From: Flavobacterium arcticum
GTDB lineage: Bacteria; Bacteroidota; Bacteroidia; Flavobacteriales; Flavobacteriaceae
Assembly (NCBI RefSeq): GCF_003344925.1
Contig: NZ_CP031188.1
Coordinates: 494,501 to 558,500 of the forward strand
Direction: 5' to 3'
DNA length: 64,000 nucleotides
The position numbers and the translations under genes were made by a program. The notes below the pieces were generated by a model. It ran no database searches, had not been told where the DNA came from, and saw only the letters and a list, made by a program, of their open reading frames with translations. Below, piece after piece: positions 23,710 through 32,951 of the stretch; within the stretch, counting starts at the first letter, position 1; each line of letters begins with the position of its first letter.

Positions 23710-24991
23710 GAATCGCTACATTTGCTTTTATATCAAATAATAAACTATACAGCCCAAAGAATGTTCTGTTTACATAAATAAAGTGTTTGCTACCGCGATT
23801 TGTATTCATTTTTCTAATATTCTTATCGTTAGCAAACCTATCGCTTAAACCTGCAATGGCTTCACTGAATATCTCTTGTGAAAAATCGAAATGATCATGA
23901 CGGTATGGCTCTACAAATACAGTAAGCAATTCATGAAATAAAGCCTTAAAGTACTCATACTCTTTGGGGGTGTCATCAGTTTTTAAAACATCCAGCTCTA
24001 TTAATTTTTCTGTAAACAAAGTATCGTTATCCAATGTTTCGGGTTGTATCAACTCAAAGTAAGGCGTATAAAACGCTTTTGGCAGTTCTTTCATACAACC
24101 AAAGTCTATAGCTATTAGTTGTGCATTTTCATCTACCAAGAAATTACCAGGATGCGGATCGGCATGAAATTTATGTAACACGTGTATTTGATACATATAA
24201 AAATCATATAATGCCTGCCCTACTTTATTACGCTCTTCTTGCGAATGTTCTTCTTTACACCATTCTGAAAGGTGTTTACCTTGCATCCAGTCCATCGTAA
24301 TTATTTTCTCGCATGATAATTCAGGATAGTATTTAGGGAAAATGATATTATCTAGATTGGAACAAGCTTCACGCACAATTTCGCTTTGCTGTAACTCAAG
24401 TGTATAATCCGTTTCTTCCATCAATTTGTCTTCCACCTCTTGAAAATACTCATCGCTAGTCCCTTTCAGGTTAAACATACGTAAGGCAATAGGTTTTACC
24501 ATTGCGATATCTGTACCTATACTATCACGTACTCCAGGGTACTGGATTTTTACAGCGAGGTCTTTACCATTTTTTTTAGCTTTATGCACCTGCCCTATAC
24601 TTGCCGCATTGATGCTCTCTGAGTCAAACTCATCAAAAAGTACGTATGGCTCTACACCAAAATACTTTTTGAACGTTTTCATTACCAAAGGTGGCGAAAG
24701 CGGTGGTACAGAAAACTGACTTAGCGAAAATTTCTCAACATAACTCTGCGGTAGCAGGTTTTTCTCCATGCTAAGCATCTGTGCTACTTTTAGCGCACTA
24801 CCTTTCAGCTCTTTTAAACCATCATAAATATCAGTAGCATTATCTTCATGCAAACCATCTTTAGTAAGCTCTGGATTTACCATTTTTTGCCCATAATATT
24901 TAAGGTAATTCCCGCCTATTTTTACACCTGTAGATACAAGTTTTGTTACCCGCTCAATTTTATTGGTGGGTATAGAGTCTAATCTTTTCAT
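23684..24991 (-). CDS. ABC1/AarF/UbiB-family atypical kinase
   Basis: A 435-residue protein-kinase-like ATPase. Relatives (UbiB, COQ8) support quinone or lipid metabolism. The ABC1 motifs are present: the Ala-rich loop NAASIGQVHKA, the catalytic Lys in AVKIQYPG, HADPHPGNFLV and the metal-binding AIDFGCMKEL. The N-terminal family motif KxGQ reads KVAQ (LKGSALKVAQMLS), with Ala for Gly. No membrane helices are seen at the C terminus, unlike E. coli UbiB. The gene follows the TetR regulator gene by 9 nt, and its 3' end overlaps the DUF2256 remnant. Confidence 0.88.
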   Translation of the reverse strand: MKRLDSIPTNKIERVTKLVSTGVKIGGNYLKYYGQKMVNPELTKDGLHEDNATDIYDGLKELKGSALKVAQMLSMEKNLLPQSYVEKFSLSQFSVPPLSPPLVMKTFKKYFGVEPYVLFDEFDSESINAASIGQVHKAKKNGKDLAVKIQYPGVRDSIGTDIAMVKPIALRMFNLKGTSDEYFQEVEDKLMEETDYTLELQQSEIVREACSNLDNIIFPKYYPELSCEKIITMDWMQGKHLSEWCKEEHSQEERNKVGQALYDFYMYQIHVLHKFHADPHPGNFLVDENAQLIAIDFGCMKELPKAFYTPYFELIQPETLDNDTLFTEKLIELDVLKTDDTPKEYEYFKALFHELLTVFVEPYRHDHFDFSQEIFSEAIAGLSDRFANDKNIRKMNTNRGSKHFIYVNRTFFGLYSLLFDIKANVAIRGFEKYLK

Positions 24992-25000
24992 AATAAGAGT

Positions 25001-25660
25001 TTAAGCGGTGAATTTTTCTTTCCAAATGAACTTACCCAAATCAAACAAGCTTTGAAGTGGTGTGTTATACACTAAGTCTGATGATGCTTTAACTGATTTT
25101 TCTATAAAAATATCTGTTTTTTCAAACGAAGGAGAAACATCATCCATCCAAAACTTAAATATAGATAAAAACTGTAACCACGCACCTTCTTTAAGTGCTT
25201 TACTCTGTGCTTTATCAGCACGTTCATTATCAACATTTAATGGCTTTTCTAAAACCTCCGCAGCATAATCTGTAAACACATTACGAAGCTCTTTCAATTT
25301 TAGCAAATTGCGCATTCGCGAATTTCCATCTCCCATTAAATACATTATAAAACTTCTATTGGCTGTTGACAGTTCAAAAAACGTAAAATAAAAAGCAGAT
25401 AGCTTTTGTGTGCCATCATACGCTACATAATTAGGCGATTGTTCCAGCATTTCGAGTGTGTATGTAAACATCTCGGTAAAATACTGATGCTCTAACATTT
25501 CGAAAGAACTGAAAAAAGCATAAAAATCTGCCTCTTCAAAACCATTATCTTTAGCAAACTTATATACCGTAGCAGGGCTACTGCCATTCATGAGGCAATA
25601 GTCGGTATATTTAGTTATAATATCTGATTTAGTCGGAGTTTTTATTTTTTTTGTTGCCAT
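25001..25660 (-). CDS. TetR-family transcriptional regulator
   Basis: A 219-residue protein from the ATG at 25660. The N-terminal DNA-binding domain has the TetR helix-turn-helix pattern: DIITKYTDYCLMNGSSPATV, KFAKDNGFEEADFYAFFSSF, with the expected Phe/Tyr-rich recognition helix. The all-helical C-terminal ligand or dimer domain ends SLFDLGKFIWKEKFTA. It is the first gene of an operon with the ABC1 kinase (9-nt gap), and a perfect 13-nt palindrome lies 12 nt upstream of the start, suggesting autoregulation. An open frame extends 39 nt further but overlaps that palindrome. Confidence 0.82.
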   Translation of the reverse strand: MATKKIKTPTKSDIITKYTDYCLMNGSSPATVYKFAKDNGFEEADFYAFFSSFEMLEHQYFTEMFTYTLEMLEQSPNYVAYDGTQKLSAFYFTFFELSTANRSFIMYLMGDGNSRMRNLLKLKELRNVFTDYAAEVLEKPLNVDNERADKAQSKALKEGAWLQFLSIFKFWMDDVSPSFEKTDIFIEKSVKASSDLVYNTPLQSLFDLGKFIWKEKFTA

Positions 25661-25671
25661 AGTAGTAGTAT

Positions 25672-25684
25672 TTTGTTCAACAAA
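25672..25684. promoter_or_regulatory. Candidate TetR operator
   Basis: TTTGTTCAACAAA, a palindrome with 6-bp arms and one central base, lies 12 nt before the regulator start. Half-site-like AACAACAAA follows at 25691-25699. The size and position suit autorepression. Confidence 0.35.
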
Positions 25685-25793
25685 TTTACTAAACAACAAA
25701 GCAACAGCATGTTTAACATCTGTTAATTATCGTTCAAAAATTTTGAAAGTTCAGAAACTTAACAAGAGATATACCAACAACATATCTAAAATA

Positions 25794-27347
25794 TTAAATA
25801 CATTTCAATGCACACTTCTCACCATCTATGGCTGCCGAAATAATACCTCCTGCATAGCCCGCCCCTTCGCCACAAGGATATAACCCTTTTATTTGTACAT
25901 GCTCTAAGGTTTCGTGGTCACGAGGAATACGCACAGGCGATGAAGTTCTCGATTCGGGTGCGTGTAATATCGCTTCGTTAGTAAGGTAACCACGCATCGA
26001 TTTACCAAACTCAATAAAACCTTCTCGTAATGTTTGGGTTATAAAATTAGGGAATACCTGTCCTAATTCTACCGAAGTAGTCCCTGGTACATAAGATGTT
26101 TTAGGAATATCTGTAGATATTTTACTTTGTGTAAAATCGACCATGCGTTGTGCGGGTACTCGCTGTGTTTCGCCTGCCAAATGCCAAGCCTTTTGTTCAA
26201 TCGCTTTTTGGAATTCCATACCCGCTAATGCTCCAAACTTGGCAAATGGTTTAAAATCTTCGAGCTTTAACTCTACTACAATACCTGAGTTAGCAGTTTC
26301 TTGATCCCGCTTAGATGGTGACCAGCCATTGGTTACTACCTCACCTTCACTAGTGGCACAAGGTGCTATAACTCCACCAGGGCACATACAAAAAGAATAC
26401 ATCCCTCTGCCTCCTACTTGTTTTACAATAGAGTAAGGAGATGGTGGTAAGTAGTCGCCCCTACCCGTAGTAATATCACAACTATATTGGATACTATCTA
26501 TAAGACTTTGCGGATGCTCTGCTCGAACACCCAATGCAAAAGGCTTAGCTTCTATATATATCTTCTTTCTATCTAATAATTCAAATATATCACGAGCCGA
26601 ATGTCCTGTGGCAAGAATTATTTTATCTGCTTTTATAGTATCGCCATTTTGAGTGGTAATACCTGTTACTGTATTACTTTTTACTAAAATATCTGTAACA
26701 CGAGTATCAAATAATACTTGTCCTCCATATTCTATTATCTTTTCGCGGATGGCTTTAATAATATCTGGAAGTTTATTTGTGCCAATATGCGGATGTGCTT
26801 CTACCAATATATCGGGCGAAGCACCAAAGGCTACAAACAGCCTGAGTATTCTATCGACATCGCCACGCTTTTTAGAACGAGTATACAATTTACCGTCAGA
26901 GTATGTGCCTGCACCGCCTTCGCCATAGCAGTAGTTAGAGTCACCGTTTACAATATGGTCGCGGTTAATAGCTTTAAGATCACGACGACGTGCCTGAACA
27001 TCTTTACCACGTTCTAAAACAATGGGTTTTACACCCAGTTCTATCAACTGTAATGCCGCGAATAACCCTGCAGGACCTGCTCCTATAATAATTACCTCAC
27101 GAGCATTTCTCACATCGTTATATTCTGGTAACGGTATAGTTGTCTCTGTATATTCTTCATTATAATATACCGCTACTTTCAGGTTTATTTTAACCGTCTT
27201 TTGACGTGCATCTATAGACCGCTTTAATATTACCAAATGATTTATTTCATTCGGACTACTATGCATCAACTTAGCAACATGAGCTATAAGCAATGGCATT
27301 TGTGCAGCAACCTCTGGCGCAACTTGTATTTGGAGTTCTCTTGGCAT
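25794..27347 (-). CDS. FAD-dependent oxidoreductase (COG2509-type)
   Basis: A 517-residue flavoprotein of undefined substrate. The FAD Rossmann motif IIGAGPAGLFAALQLIELG is at about residues 92-110, after an N-terminal domain of ~90 residues (LQIQVAPEVAAQMPLLIAH) typical of the COG2509 FAD-dependent dehydrogenase group. Further features are NYCYGEGGAGTYSDGKLYTR, the ILATGHSARDIFELL segment and the C-terminal FAD-contact GLYPCGEGAGYAGGI. It is monocistronic. The length is usual for the family. The true reaction is unknown. Confidence 0.87.
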   Translation of the reverse strand: MPRELQIQVAPEVAAQMPLLIAHVAKLMHSSPNEINHLVILKRSIDARQKTVKINLKVAVYYNEEYTETTIPLPEYNDVRNAREVIIIGAGPAGLFAALQLIELGVKPIVLERGKDVQARRRDLKAINRDHIVNGDSNYCYGEGGAGTYSDGKLYTRSKKRGDVDRILRLFVAFGASPDILVEAHPHIGTNKLPDIIKAIREKIIEYGGQVLFDTRVTDILVKSNTVTGITTQNGDTIKADKIILATGHSARDIFELLDRKKIYIEAKPFALGVRAEHPQSLIDSIQYSCDITTGRGDYLPPSPYSIVKQVGGRGMYSFCMCPGGVIAPCATSEGEVVTNGWSPSKRDQETANSGIVVELKLEDFKPFAKFGALAGMEFQKAIEQKAWHLAGETQRVPAQRMVDFTQSKISTDIPKTSYVPGTTSVELGQVFPNFITQTLREGFIEFGKSMRGYLTNEAILHAPESRTSSPVRIPRDHETLEHVQIKGLYPCGEGAGYAGGIISAAIDGEKCALKCI

Positions 27348-27389
27348 GGCGCAAAAGTAAATATTTTTTTAATGATTATTGACTGTTAA

Positions 27390-28454
27390 CTATTGGCTAA
27401 TGTCTTGCTTCTCTTCAAAAGTATGTAGTGCAAAACTTGCCAACCAATGTTCGCCCGCATAATCTCCATCTACTATAGCAGGTAACGAGTGCATAAGGTG
27501 TTTATCGGCAAGAGGTTTTAAATGCCCTAATTGTTTTGGATATTGCTTAGCAAGACGATAAAAATTCCATGCACGACTAAAATTAAGCCCGTCAAGGTGT
27601 ACCAAATGTCCATCACTCCTGTCCGATACTTTACCAGGTTCCCATGTATACTTTTTATTAAAAAGAGAAGGAGCAAAATCTTTCAACCATTTCAGGAACT
27701 CCTTTTCAGGTAATATTCGTTGCATAATGCCTATTTCTTCCATACATGGCGAAAGAAAATCAGTACCGCTAGGTTCCCATTCAAAAGGGCAATCTATATC
27801 ATTTTTAAACAGTCTTAAAGTATTCTCTCTGATACTGTTTTGCAAGGCTGTGTTTTTAGCATGAACAGCATAATCCCACGCGAATGACATCCCGAAAGCA
27901 GTATTGGTATGTGTCCCAACACGTAACGGATAGTTTAGCTTCGGTAAAAATTCAATATAGCGTTCAGCAATTATAGTAGTTAATGGTTGTAAATTGGCAG
28001 CCATTTCTTTAGCAAAAGGTTCATTATAGGCGTCTAATTCTTGCTGTAATTTTAATAACCAAGCCCAGCCATAGGTACGCTCGTATGATTTATTGTGTTT
28101 TTTATTCAGGTAGGCTATTTCCTGTGCAATATTCTCTTTAGATAAATTTATTTTTAGTTTAAGAATAGCTTCCTCTCTCCTATCAAGATCAGGAAAATGC
28201 TTTAACAGATACACCAAGCTCCAATGCCCGTGGACTGAAGAGTGCCAGTCGAAACAACCATAAAAAGCAGGGTGTAATGCTTTAGGGTTAGCTATTTCGG
28301 TAGAATCTGCAAGTAACTGACTTAGCTTATTAGGGTATTCTTGTTGTAAACACTTTAATGGTAAACCTGCAAGACCATTGGCACGCTCTAAAGTTAATTC
28401 TTGAGAAAAAGTAACAGTTGTAACCAATAAAACTAAATAGTAAGTATATTTCAT
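27390..28454 (-). CDS. DUF2891 family exported protein
   Basis: A 354-residue protein beginning with a signal peptide (MKYTYYLVLLVTTVTFSQ). The mature part is helical and rich in Trp and His (GCFDWHSSVHGHWSLVYLLK, RTYGWAWLLKLQQELD, GTHTNTAFGMSFAWDYA, LSPCMEEIGIMQR, YAGEHWLASFAL), which fits DUF2891, a family with an alpha/alpha-barrel look and unknown activity. The start at ATG 28454 begins the signal peptide; an upstream in-frame Met overlaps the -7 box. A periplasmic location is inferred. Confidence 0.85.
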   Translation of the reverse strand: MKYTYYLVLLVTTVTFSQELTLERANGLAGLPLKCLQQEYPNKLSQLLADSTEIANPKALHPAFYGCFDWHSSVHGHWSLVYLLKHFPDLDRREEAILKLKINLSKENIAQEIAYLNKKHNKSYERTYGWAWLLKLQQELDAYNEPFAKEMAANLQPLTTIIAERYIEFLPKLNYPLRVGTHTNTAFGMSFAWDYAVHAKNTALQNSIRENTLRLFKNDIDCPFEWEPSGTDFLSPCMEEIGIMQRILPEKEFLKWLKDFAPSLFNKKYTWEPGKVSDRSDGHLVHLDGLNFSRAWNFYRLAKQYPKQLGHLKPLADKHLMHSLPAIVDGDYAGEHWLASFALHTFEEKQDISQ

Positions 28455-28471
28455 AAATAATGTCTTTACTC

Positions 28472-28479
28472 CAAAGATA
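28472..28479 (-). promoter_or_regulatory. Candidate -7 element of the DUF2891 gene
   Basis: On the minus strand TATCTTTG matches TAnnTTTG perfectly, 17 nt before the ATG at 28454. A TTTG occurs upstream at 28496-28493, but the spacer is only 13 nt. Confidence 0.35.
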
Positions 28480-28532
28480 TTTATTTTGCTCACAAAGTTT
28501 ATAACTTTACGTCTTTAAACTTTTACCTAAAC

Positions 28533-28769
28533 ATGAGAAAAATAAAACTAATATGGGATTTTCGAGGTCCTGCCTCGGCAAAAACGGCAGAACATCATGA
28601 AATACACCTTAAAGAATATATCGCAATAGAAAAGCTACCATTAAATATTACAGGTTTTGATAATATAAATGATATGCATGCTATTGCATGGATAGTAGTA
28701 ACTGATGATTTTATGATACCCGTACGTGATGCTCTAAAACCGCATAGAGGAGAATTGTATGGTGAGTAA
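28533..28769 (+). CDS. Small conserved hypothetical protein
   Basis: A 78-residue cytoplasmic protein with an alpha/beta feel: MRKIKLIWDFRGPASAKTAE, HHEIHLKEYIAIEKL and a hydrophobic AIAWIVVTDDFMIPVRD segment. The two early His (HHEIH) and Asp pairs could bind metal, but no family is recognised. A clean ATG and a strong terminator follow, so it is a real single gene. Divergent from the DUF2891 gene. Confidence 0.68.
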   Translation: MRKIKLIWDFRGPASAKTAEHHEIHLKEYIAIEKLPLNITGFDNINDMHAIAWIVVTDDFMIPVRDALKPHRGELYGE

Positions 28770-28794
28770 TCATGATAGTAAATGGCGCAAAAAA

Positions 28795-28840
28795 CAGGAA
28801 AAGCTCAATAAGTATTTACTTATTGAGCTTTTCCTGTTTT
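28795..28840. terminator. Long bidirectional terminator
   Basis: A perfect 20-bp inverted repeat (28795-28814 with 28817-28836, beginning CAGGAAAAGCTC) with T-runs on both sides. It separates the convergent small ORF and recQ. Confidence 0.9.
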
Positions 28841-28873
28841 TTTAATACTCTTATTATGACTGAATACTGAGAA

Positions 28874-31069
28874 TTAATTCGCCACTTCACTAATAAATTT
28901 AATACGCATTAGTCGAAGCTCTTCAGTATCATAGTCACCATCAAACTCAGAAAGAGCGGCTTTTATATTATCTGATTCCGATTCCATGAAGTAATCCTGA
29001 ATTTCTTCTTGTTGGTCTTCGTCTAATATTTCATCTATCCAGTATTTTATATTTAGTCGCGTACCAGAATATACTATTTGTTCCATTTCTTTTAGCAAAC
29101 CTTCCATATCTAGTCCTTTTGCTTTAGAAATATCATTTAAAGACAACTTTCTGTCTATATTCTGAATAATATATAGTTTAAGTCCAGAGTTTGCCCCTGT
29201 AGATTTTACTACAAGATCATCAGGACGCATAATGTCATTATCTGCTACATATTGTGCTATAAGCTCGGCAAATTCTTTACCATATTTCTTGGCTTTACCT
29301 TCACCCACACCGTGCACACTTCCTATTTCTTCTACGGTTACAGGGTATTTAAGCGCCATATCTTCAAGAGAAGGGTCTTGAAATACTACAAATGGAGGTA
29401 CACCTAGTTTTTTAGCTACCTTTTTACGAAGATCTTTCAACATACCAATGAGTACCTCATCTAACACAGCCGAAGGTTTTGATGTGGTAACTACAGTTCC
29501 TTCATCACTTCCACCATAGTCATGATCTTCACTCATCATGAATGACTCTGGATTTTCTATAAATGCTTCTCCTTCGGGGGTTATTTTTATAACACCATAC
29601 GATTCTATATCTTTAGAAAGGTATCCTGCTACTAAAACTTGACGTATGAGTGCCATCCAGTATTTCTCGTCAAAACCCACACCCTTACCAAAGAAAGGTT
29701 GAGCATCTGTTTTATGTGATTTTATAACCGCATTTACTTTACCTAAAAGTGTAAATATAATTTCTTTAGATTTATATAGCTGACGTGTACCCTTAACAGT
29801 TTCTAGCAAGGTTACCACTTGATCTTTAGCTTCTACTTTGTTTTTAGGATTACGAACATTATCATCCATATCGGCACCCTCGCCTGTTTCGTCATCAAAT
29901 TCTTCTCCGAAGTAATGCAACAGGAATTTTCGACGCGACATCGATGTTTCAGCATATGCTACAACTTCTTGAAGTAAAGCATATCCTATCTCTTGTTCGG
30001 CTACAGGTTTACCTGACATGAATTTTTCGAGCTTCTCAATATCTTTATATGCATAATAAGCCAAACAATGCCCTTCGCCACCATCACGTCCTGCACGTCC
30101 TGTTTCTTGATAGTAACTTTCGAGCGACTTAGGTATATCATGGTGAATTACAAAACGAACATCTGGTTTATCTATACCCATACCAAAGGCTATAGTTGCT
30201 ACTACTACATCTACATCTTCCATAAGGAACATATCTTGATGCTTGGCTCGTGTTTTACCATCTAAACCTGCATGATATGGCACAGCACTAATACCATTTA
30301 CCTGTAATACCTGTGCTACCTCTTCAACTTTTTTACGACTAAGACAGTATATAACTCCTGATTTGCCTTTGTGTTGCCTTATAAAACGGATAATATCACT
30401 CTCTACATTCTTTGTCTTTGTACGTATTTCATAGTAGAGATTAGGTCTATTAAACGATGCCTTAAAGGTATTGGCATCAGACATATCAAGATTTTTAAGA
30501 ATATCTTCTTGTACTTTAGGGGTTGCAGTGGCTGTAAGTCCTATTACTGGTACGTCGCCTAGTTGCTTTATTATGCTCCTCAAATTACGATACTCTGGTC
30601 GGAAATCGTGCCCCCATTCAGATATACAATGCGCCTCATCTATAGCTACAAAAGAAATATCAACCCCCTTTAGAAAATTAACATACTCTTCTTTGGTAAG
30701 CGACTCTGGAGCAACGTATAAAAGTTTTGTGAGTCCTGATGTTATATCGGTCTTAACTTGATTTATTTCGGTTTTGGTAAGTGACGAATTTAGAACATGG
30801 GCTACCCCAGATTCTGAAGAAAGGCTACGAATAGCATCTACCTGATTCTTCATAAGAGCAATAAGAGGCGAAACTACAATAGCTGTACCATTTAACACAA
30901 GCGCAGGTAACTGATAACACAATGACTTCCCACCGCCTGTAGGCATGATAACAAATGTGTTGTTACCAGAAATTATACTTGTAACAACATCCTCTTGAAG
31001 GCCTTTAAATTTGTTAAAACCAAAATACTTTTTTAACTCTTTGTATAAGTCAATTTCGGTTGATTTCAT
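28874..31069 (-). CDS. recQ: ATP-dependent DNA helicase RecQ
   Basis: A 731-residue superfamily 2 DNA helicase for repair and recombination. Motif I is VIMPTGGGKSLCYQLPAL, motif II AIDEAHCISEWGHDFRPEY, motif III GLTATATPKV, motif V ATIAFGMGIDKPDVRFV and motif VI QETGRAGRDG. The RQC region and an HRDC domain (about 520-605, LGVPPFVVFQDPSLEDMA) follow, with a long C-terminal extension. The zinc-binding subdomain has lost all four Cys: MSRRKFLLHYFGE has Ser for Cys, and ADMDDNVRNPK replaces the CxxCxxC block (29841-29942). The rest of the helicase is intact. Confidence 0.95.
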   Translation of the reverse strand: MKSTEIDLYKELKKYFGFNKFKGLQEDVVTSIISGNNTFVIMPTGGGKSLCYQLPALVLNGTAIVVSPLIALMKNQVDAIRSLSSESGVAHVLNSSLTKTEINQVKTDITSGLTKLLYVAPESLTKEEYVNFLKGVDISFVAIDEAHCISEWGHDFRPEYRNLRSIIKQLGDVPVIGLTATATPKVQEDILKNLDMSDANTFKASFNRPNLYYEIRTKTKNVESDIIRFIRQHKGKSGVIYCLSRKKVEEVAQVLQVNGISAVPYHAGLDGKTRAKHQDMFLMEDVDVVVATIAFGMGIDKPDVRFVIHHDIPKSLESYYQETGRAGRDGGEGHCLAYYAYKDIEKLEKFMSGKPVAEQEIGYALLQEVVAYAETSMSRRKFLLHYFGEEFDDETGEGADMDDNVRNPKNKVEAKDQVVTLLETVKGTRQLYKSKEIIFTLLGKVNAVIKSHKTDAQPFFGKGVGFDEKYWMALIRQVLVAGYLSKDIESYGVIKITPEGEAFIENPESFMMSEDHDYGGSDEGTVVTTSKPSAVLDEVLIGMLKDLRKKVAKKLGVPPFVVFQDPSLEDMALKYPVTVEEIGSVHGVGEGKAKKYGKEFAELIAQYVADNDIMRPDDLVVKSTGANSGLKLYIIQNIDRKLSLNDISKAKGLDMEGLLKEMEQIVYSGTRLNIKYWIDEILDEDQQEEIQDYFMESESDNIKAALSEFDGDYDTEELRLMRIKFISEVAN

Positions 31070-31091
31070 TATTTATTAATAGTAATTTACA

Positions 31092-31099
31092 TAAATTTG
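31092..31099 (+). promoter_or_regulatory. Candidate -7 element of the kdsD-tatC-lptB operon
   Basis: TAAATTTG followed by C is a perfect TAnnTTTGC match. It predicts transcription from about 31106 and a ~50-nt leader. Confidence 0.4.
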
Positions 31100-31157
31100 C
31101 AGAACCTAAAGATACAAAAATCTTTAATACGCACAACTTTTTAAACATTTACAAAGT

Positions 31158-32123
31158 TTGATAAATACAGATACAATATTGGCTTCTGCCAAAAGAACAA
31201 TACTTTCTGAGAGTGAGAGCATTGCCGCCTTAGTACAGTACCTAGATAATGATTTTGTTAAAACCACAGAGGCTATTTACAACAGTAAAGGTCGTGTTGT
31301 GGTTACAGGAATAGGCAAGAGTGCTATAATAGCCTCTAAAATAGTAGCAACATTAAACTCTACGGGTACTCCATCGCTTTTCTTACACGCATCTGAAGCC
31401 ATACACGGCGATTTGGGTATGGTACAGCCTGGCGATGTGGTTATATGTATTTCTAAAAGTGGTAATAGCCCAGAAATAAAAGTACTTGCTCCGCTATTAA
31501 AGCGTTATAGCAACATCTTAATAGGGATGACAGCTAATAAAGATTCTTTTTTAGCCAAACAATCAGATTATGTTTTACATGCACATGTAGAAACAGAATC
31601 TTGCCCCAACAATCTTGCTCCTACTAACAGTACTACAGCACAACTAGTACTGGGTGATGCGCTTGCCGTATGCCTTATGGAGCTCAGGGAGTTTAAAAGT
31701 GAAGATTTCGCATTATACCACCCTGGTGGTGCATTAGGTAAAAAACTACTACTACGCGTAGGCGATATGCTAGACGACATCAATAAACCACAAGTAAGCC
31801 CAGATTGCAGCATTAAAAAAGCAATTGTAGAAATATCTGAAAAAAGACTGGGTGTTACAGCAGTAATTGACAATGAAAAAATAATAGGTATTATTACCGA
31901 TGGCGATATAAGGCGAATGCTTAACGATAGAGATAATATTGCAGGTGTTACCGCTGCCGATATTATGACAAAAAACCCAAAGACAATAAAAACAACTGCA
32001 ATGGCAACAGAAGCCCTTAACACTATGGAAAACTTCGCTATTACACAGCTTGTTGTAGCAGATGATGGTGTCTATAAAGGCATACTACACCTACACGATA
32101 TACTAAAAGAAGGAATTATCTAA
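31158..32123 (+). CDS. kdsD: Arabinose-5-phosphate isomerase (KpsF/GutQ/KdsD family)
   Basis: A cytoplasmic enzyme making arabinose-5-P from ribulose-5-P, the first step to Kdo for LPS. It has 321 residues: an SIS domain (about 35-180, VVTGIGKSAIIASKIVATLN, SLFLHASEAIHGDLGM, CISKSGNSPEIK) and two CBS domains (about 205-321). The start is TTG at 31158: the N terminus ILASAKRTILSESESIA matches the family from there, and no ATG is available until residue ~86. It heads an operon with tatC (6-nt gap), a carboxymuconolactone decarboxylase and lptB; lptB is also an LPS gene. Confidence 0.92.
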   Translation: MINTDTILASAKRTILSESESIAALVQYLDNDFVKTTEAIYNSKGRVVVTGIGKSAIIASKIVATLNSTGTPSLFLHASEAIHGDLGMVQPGDVVICISKSGNSPEIKVLAPLLKRYSNILIGMTANKDSFLAKQSDYVLHAHVETESCPNNLAPTNSTTAQLVLGDALAVCLMELREFKSEDFALYHPGGALGKKLLLRVGDMLDDINKPQVSPDCSIKKAIVEISEKRLGVTAVIDNEKIIGIITDGDIRRMLNDRDNIAGVTAADIMTKNPKTIKTTAMATEALNTMENFAITQLVVADDGVYKGILHLHDILKEGII

Positions 32124-32129
32124 ACAAAA

Positions 32130-32948
32130 ATGGCAAAAAAAGAAAAGAAAAGTCCAAGCGAAATGTCTTTCATAGATCATTTGGAAGAGTTGCGCTGGTT
32201 ATTAGTAAGAAGCACACTAGCTATAATAGTTTGTGGATCAATTGCTTTTGCTTTTAGTAGTTTTATTTTCGACGAAATTATATTTGCGCCTATAAATGGT
32301 GACTTTGTTACCTATCGTTTCTTTTGCGACTTAGCAAACACCTATGGTCTTGATAAAAGTTTTTGCATGGAAAAACTACCGTTCGAGATACAAAGTCGTA
32401 CTATGGATGGGCAGTTTTCTACTGATATATGGACATCTATAGCAGCAGGTTTCATACTGGGTTTCCCTATCATATTATGGGAGTTTTGGAAATTTATACG
32501 TCCCGCATTATATGACACTGAGCGAAAATATGCTGTAGCATTTCTTTTCTCTACTTCAGTACTTTTCTTTTCAGGGATACTGTTTGGTTACTACATTATT
32601 ACACCACTATCGCTTAACTTTTTAGGAAATTATCAAATAAGTAGCGTGGTTAAAAATGATATTGACCTACAATCTTATCTTAGTATTATAAAAACTACAG
32701 CTATATCATGTGGCTTGATTTTTGAGCTGCCTATAATAATGTATTTCCTGTCTAAAGTAGGACTGGTTAGTGCCGCTACAATGAAAAGCACAAGACGATA
32801 TGCTTATGTTATTATGCTTTTGGTCGCTGCCGTAGTAACACCACCTGATGTAGTAAGCCAAATAATTGTTACTATACCCTTAATGCTACTATATGAACTA
32901 AGCATCATTATAGCAACAAGAATGGAAAAAAGAGCTAATAAACAATAA
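32130..32948 (+). CDS. tatC: Sec-independent protein translocase TatC
   Basis: An inner membrane receptor of the twin-arginine translocon. It has 272 residues with about six helices. The N terminus MSFIDHLEELRWLLVRS and the following FEIQSRTMDGQFSTDIWTS and GFPIILWEFWKFIRPALY segments are diagnostic for TatC. It lies between kdsD and a small alkylhydroperoxidase-like gene in an operon with 3-6 nt gaps. No tatA/tatB gene is adjacent. The DUF1501 protein at 13281 carries a likely Tat signal and is a candidate client. Confidence 0.95.
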   Translation: MAKKEKKSPSEMSFIDHLEELRWLLVRSTLAIIVCGSIAFAFSSFIFDEIIFAPINGDFVTYRFFCDLANTYGLDKSFCMEKLPFEIQSRTMDGQFSTDIWTSIAAGFILGFPIILWEFWKFIRPALYDTERKYAVAFLFSTSVLFFSGILFGYYIITPLSLNFLGNYQISSVVKNDIDLQSYLSIIKTTAISCGLIFELPIIMYFLSKVGLVSAATMKSTRRYAYVIMLLVAAVVTPPDVVSQIIVTIPLMLLYELSIIIATRMEKRANKQ

Positions 32949-32951
32949 TAT

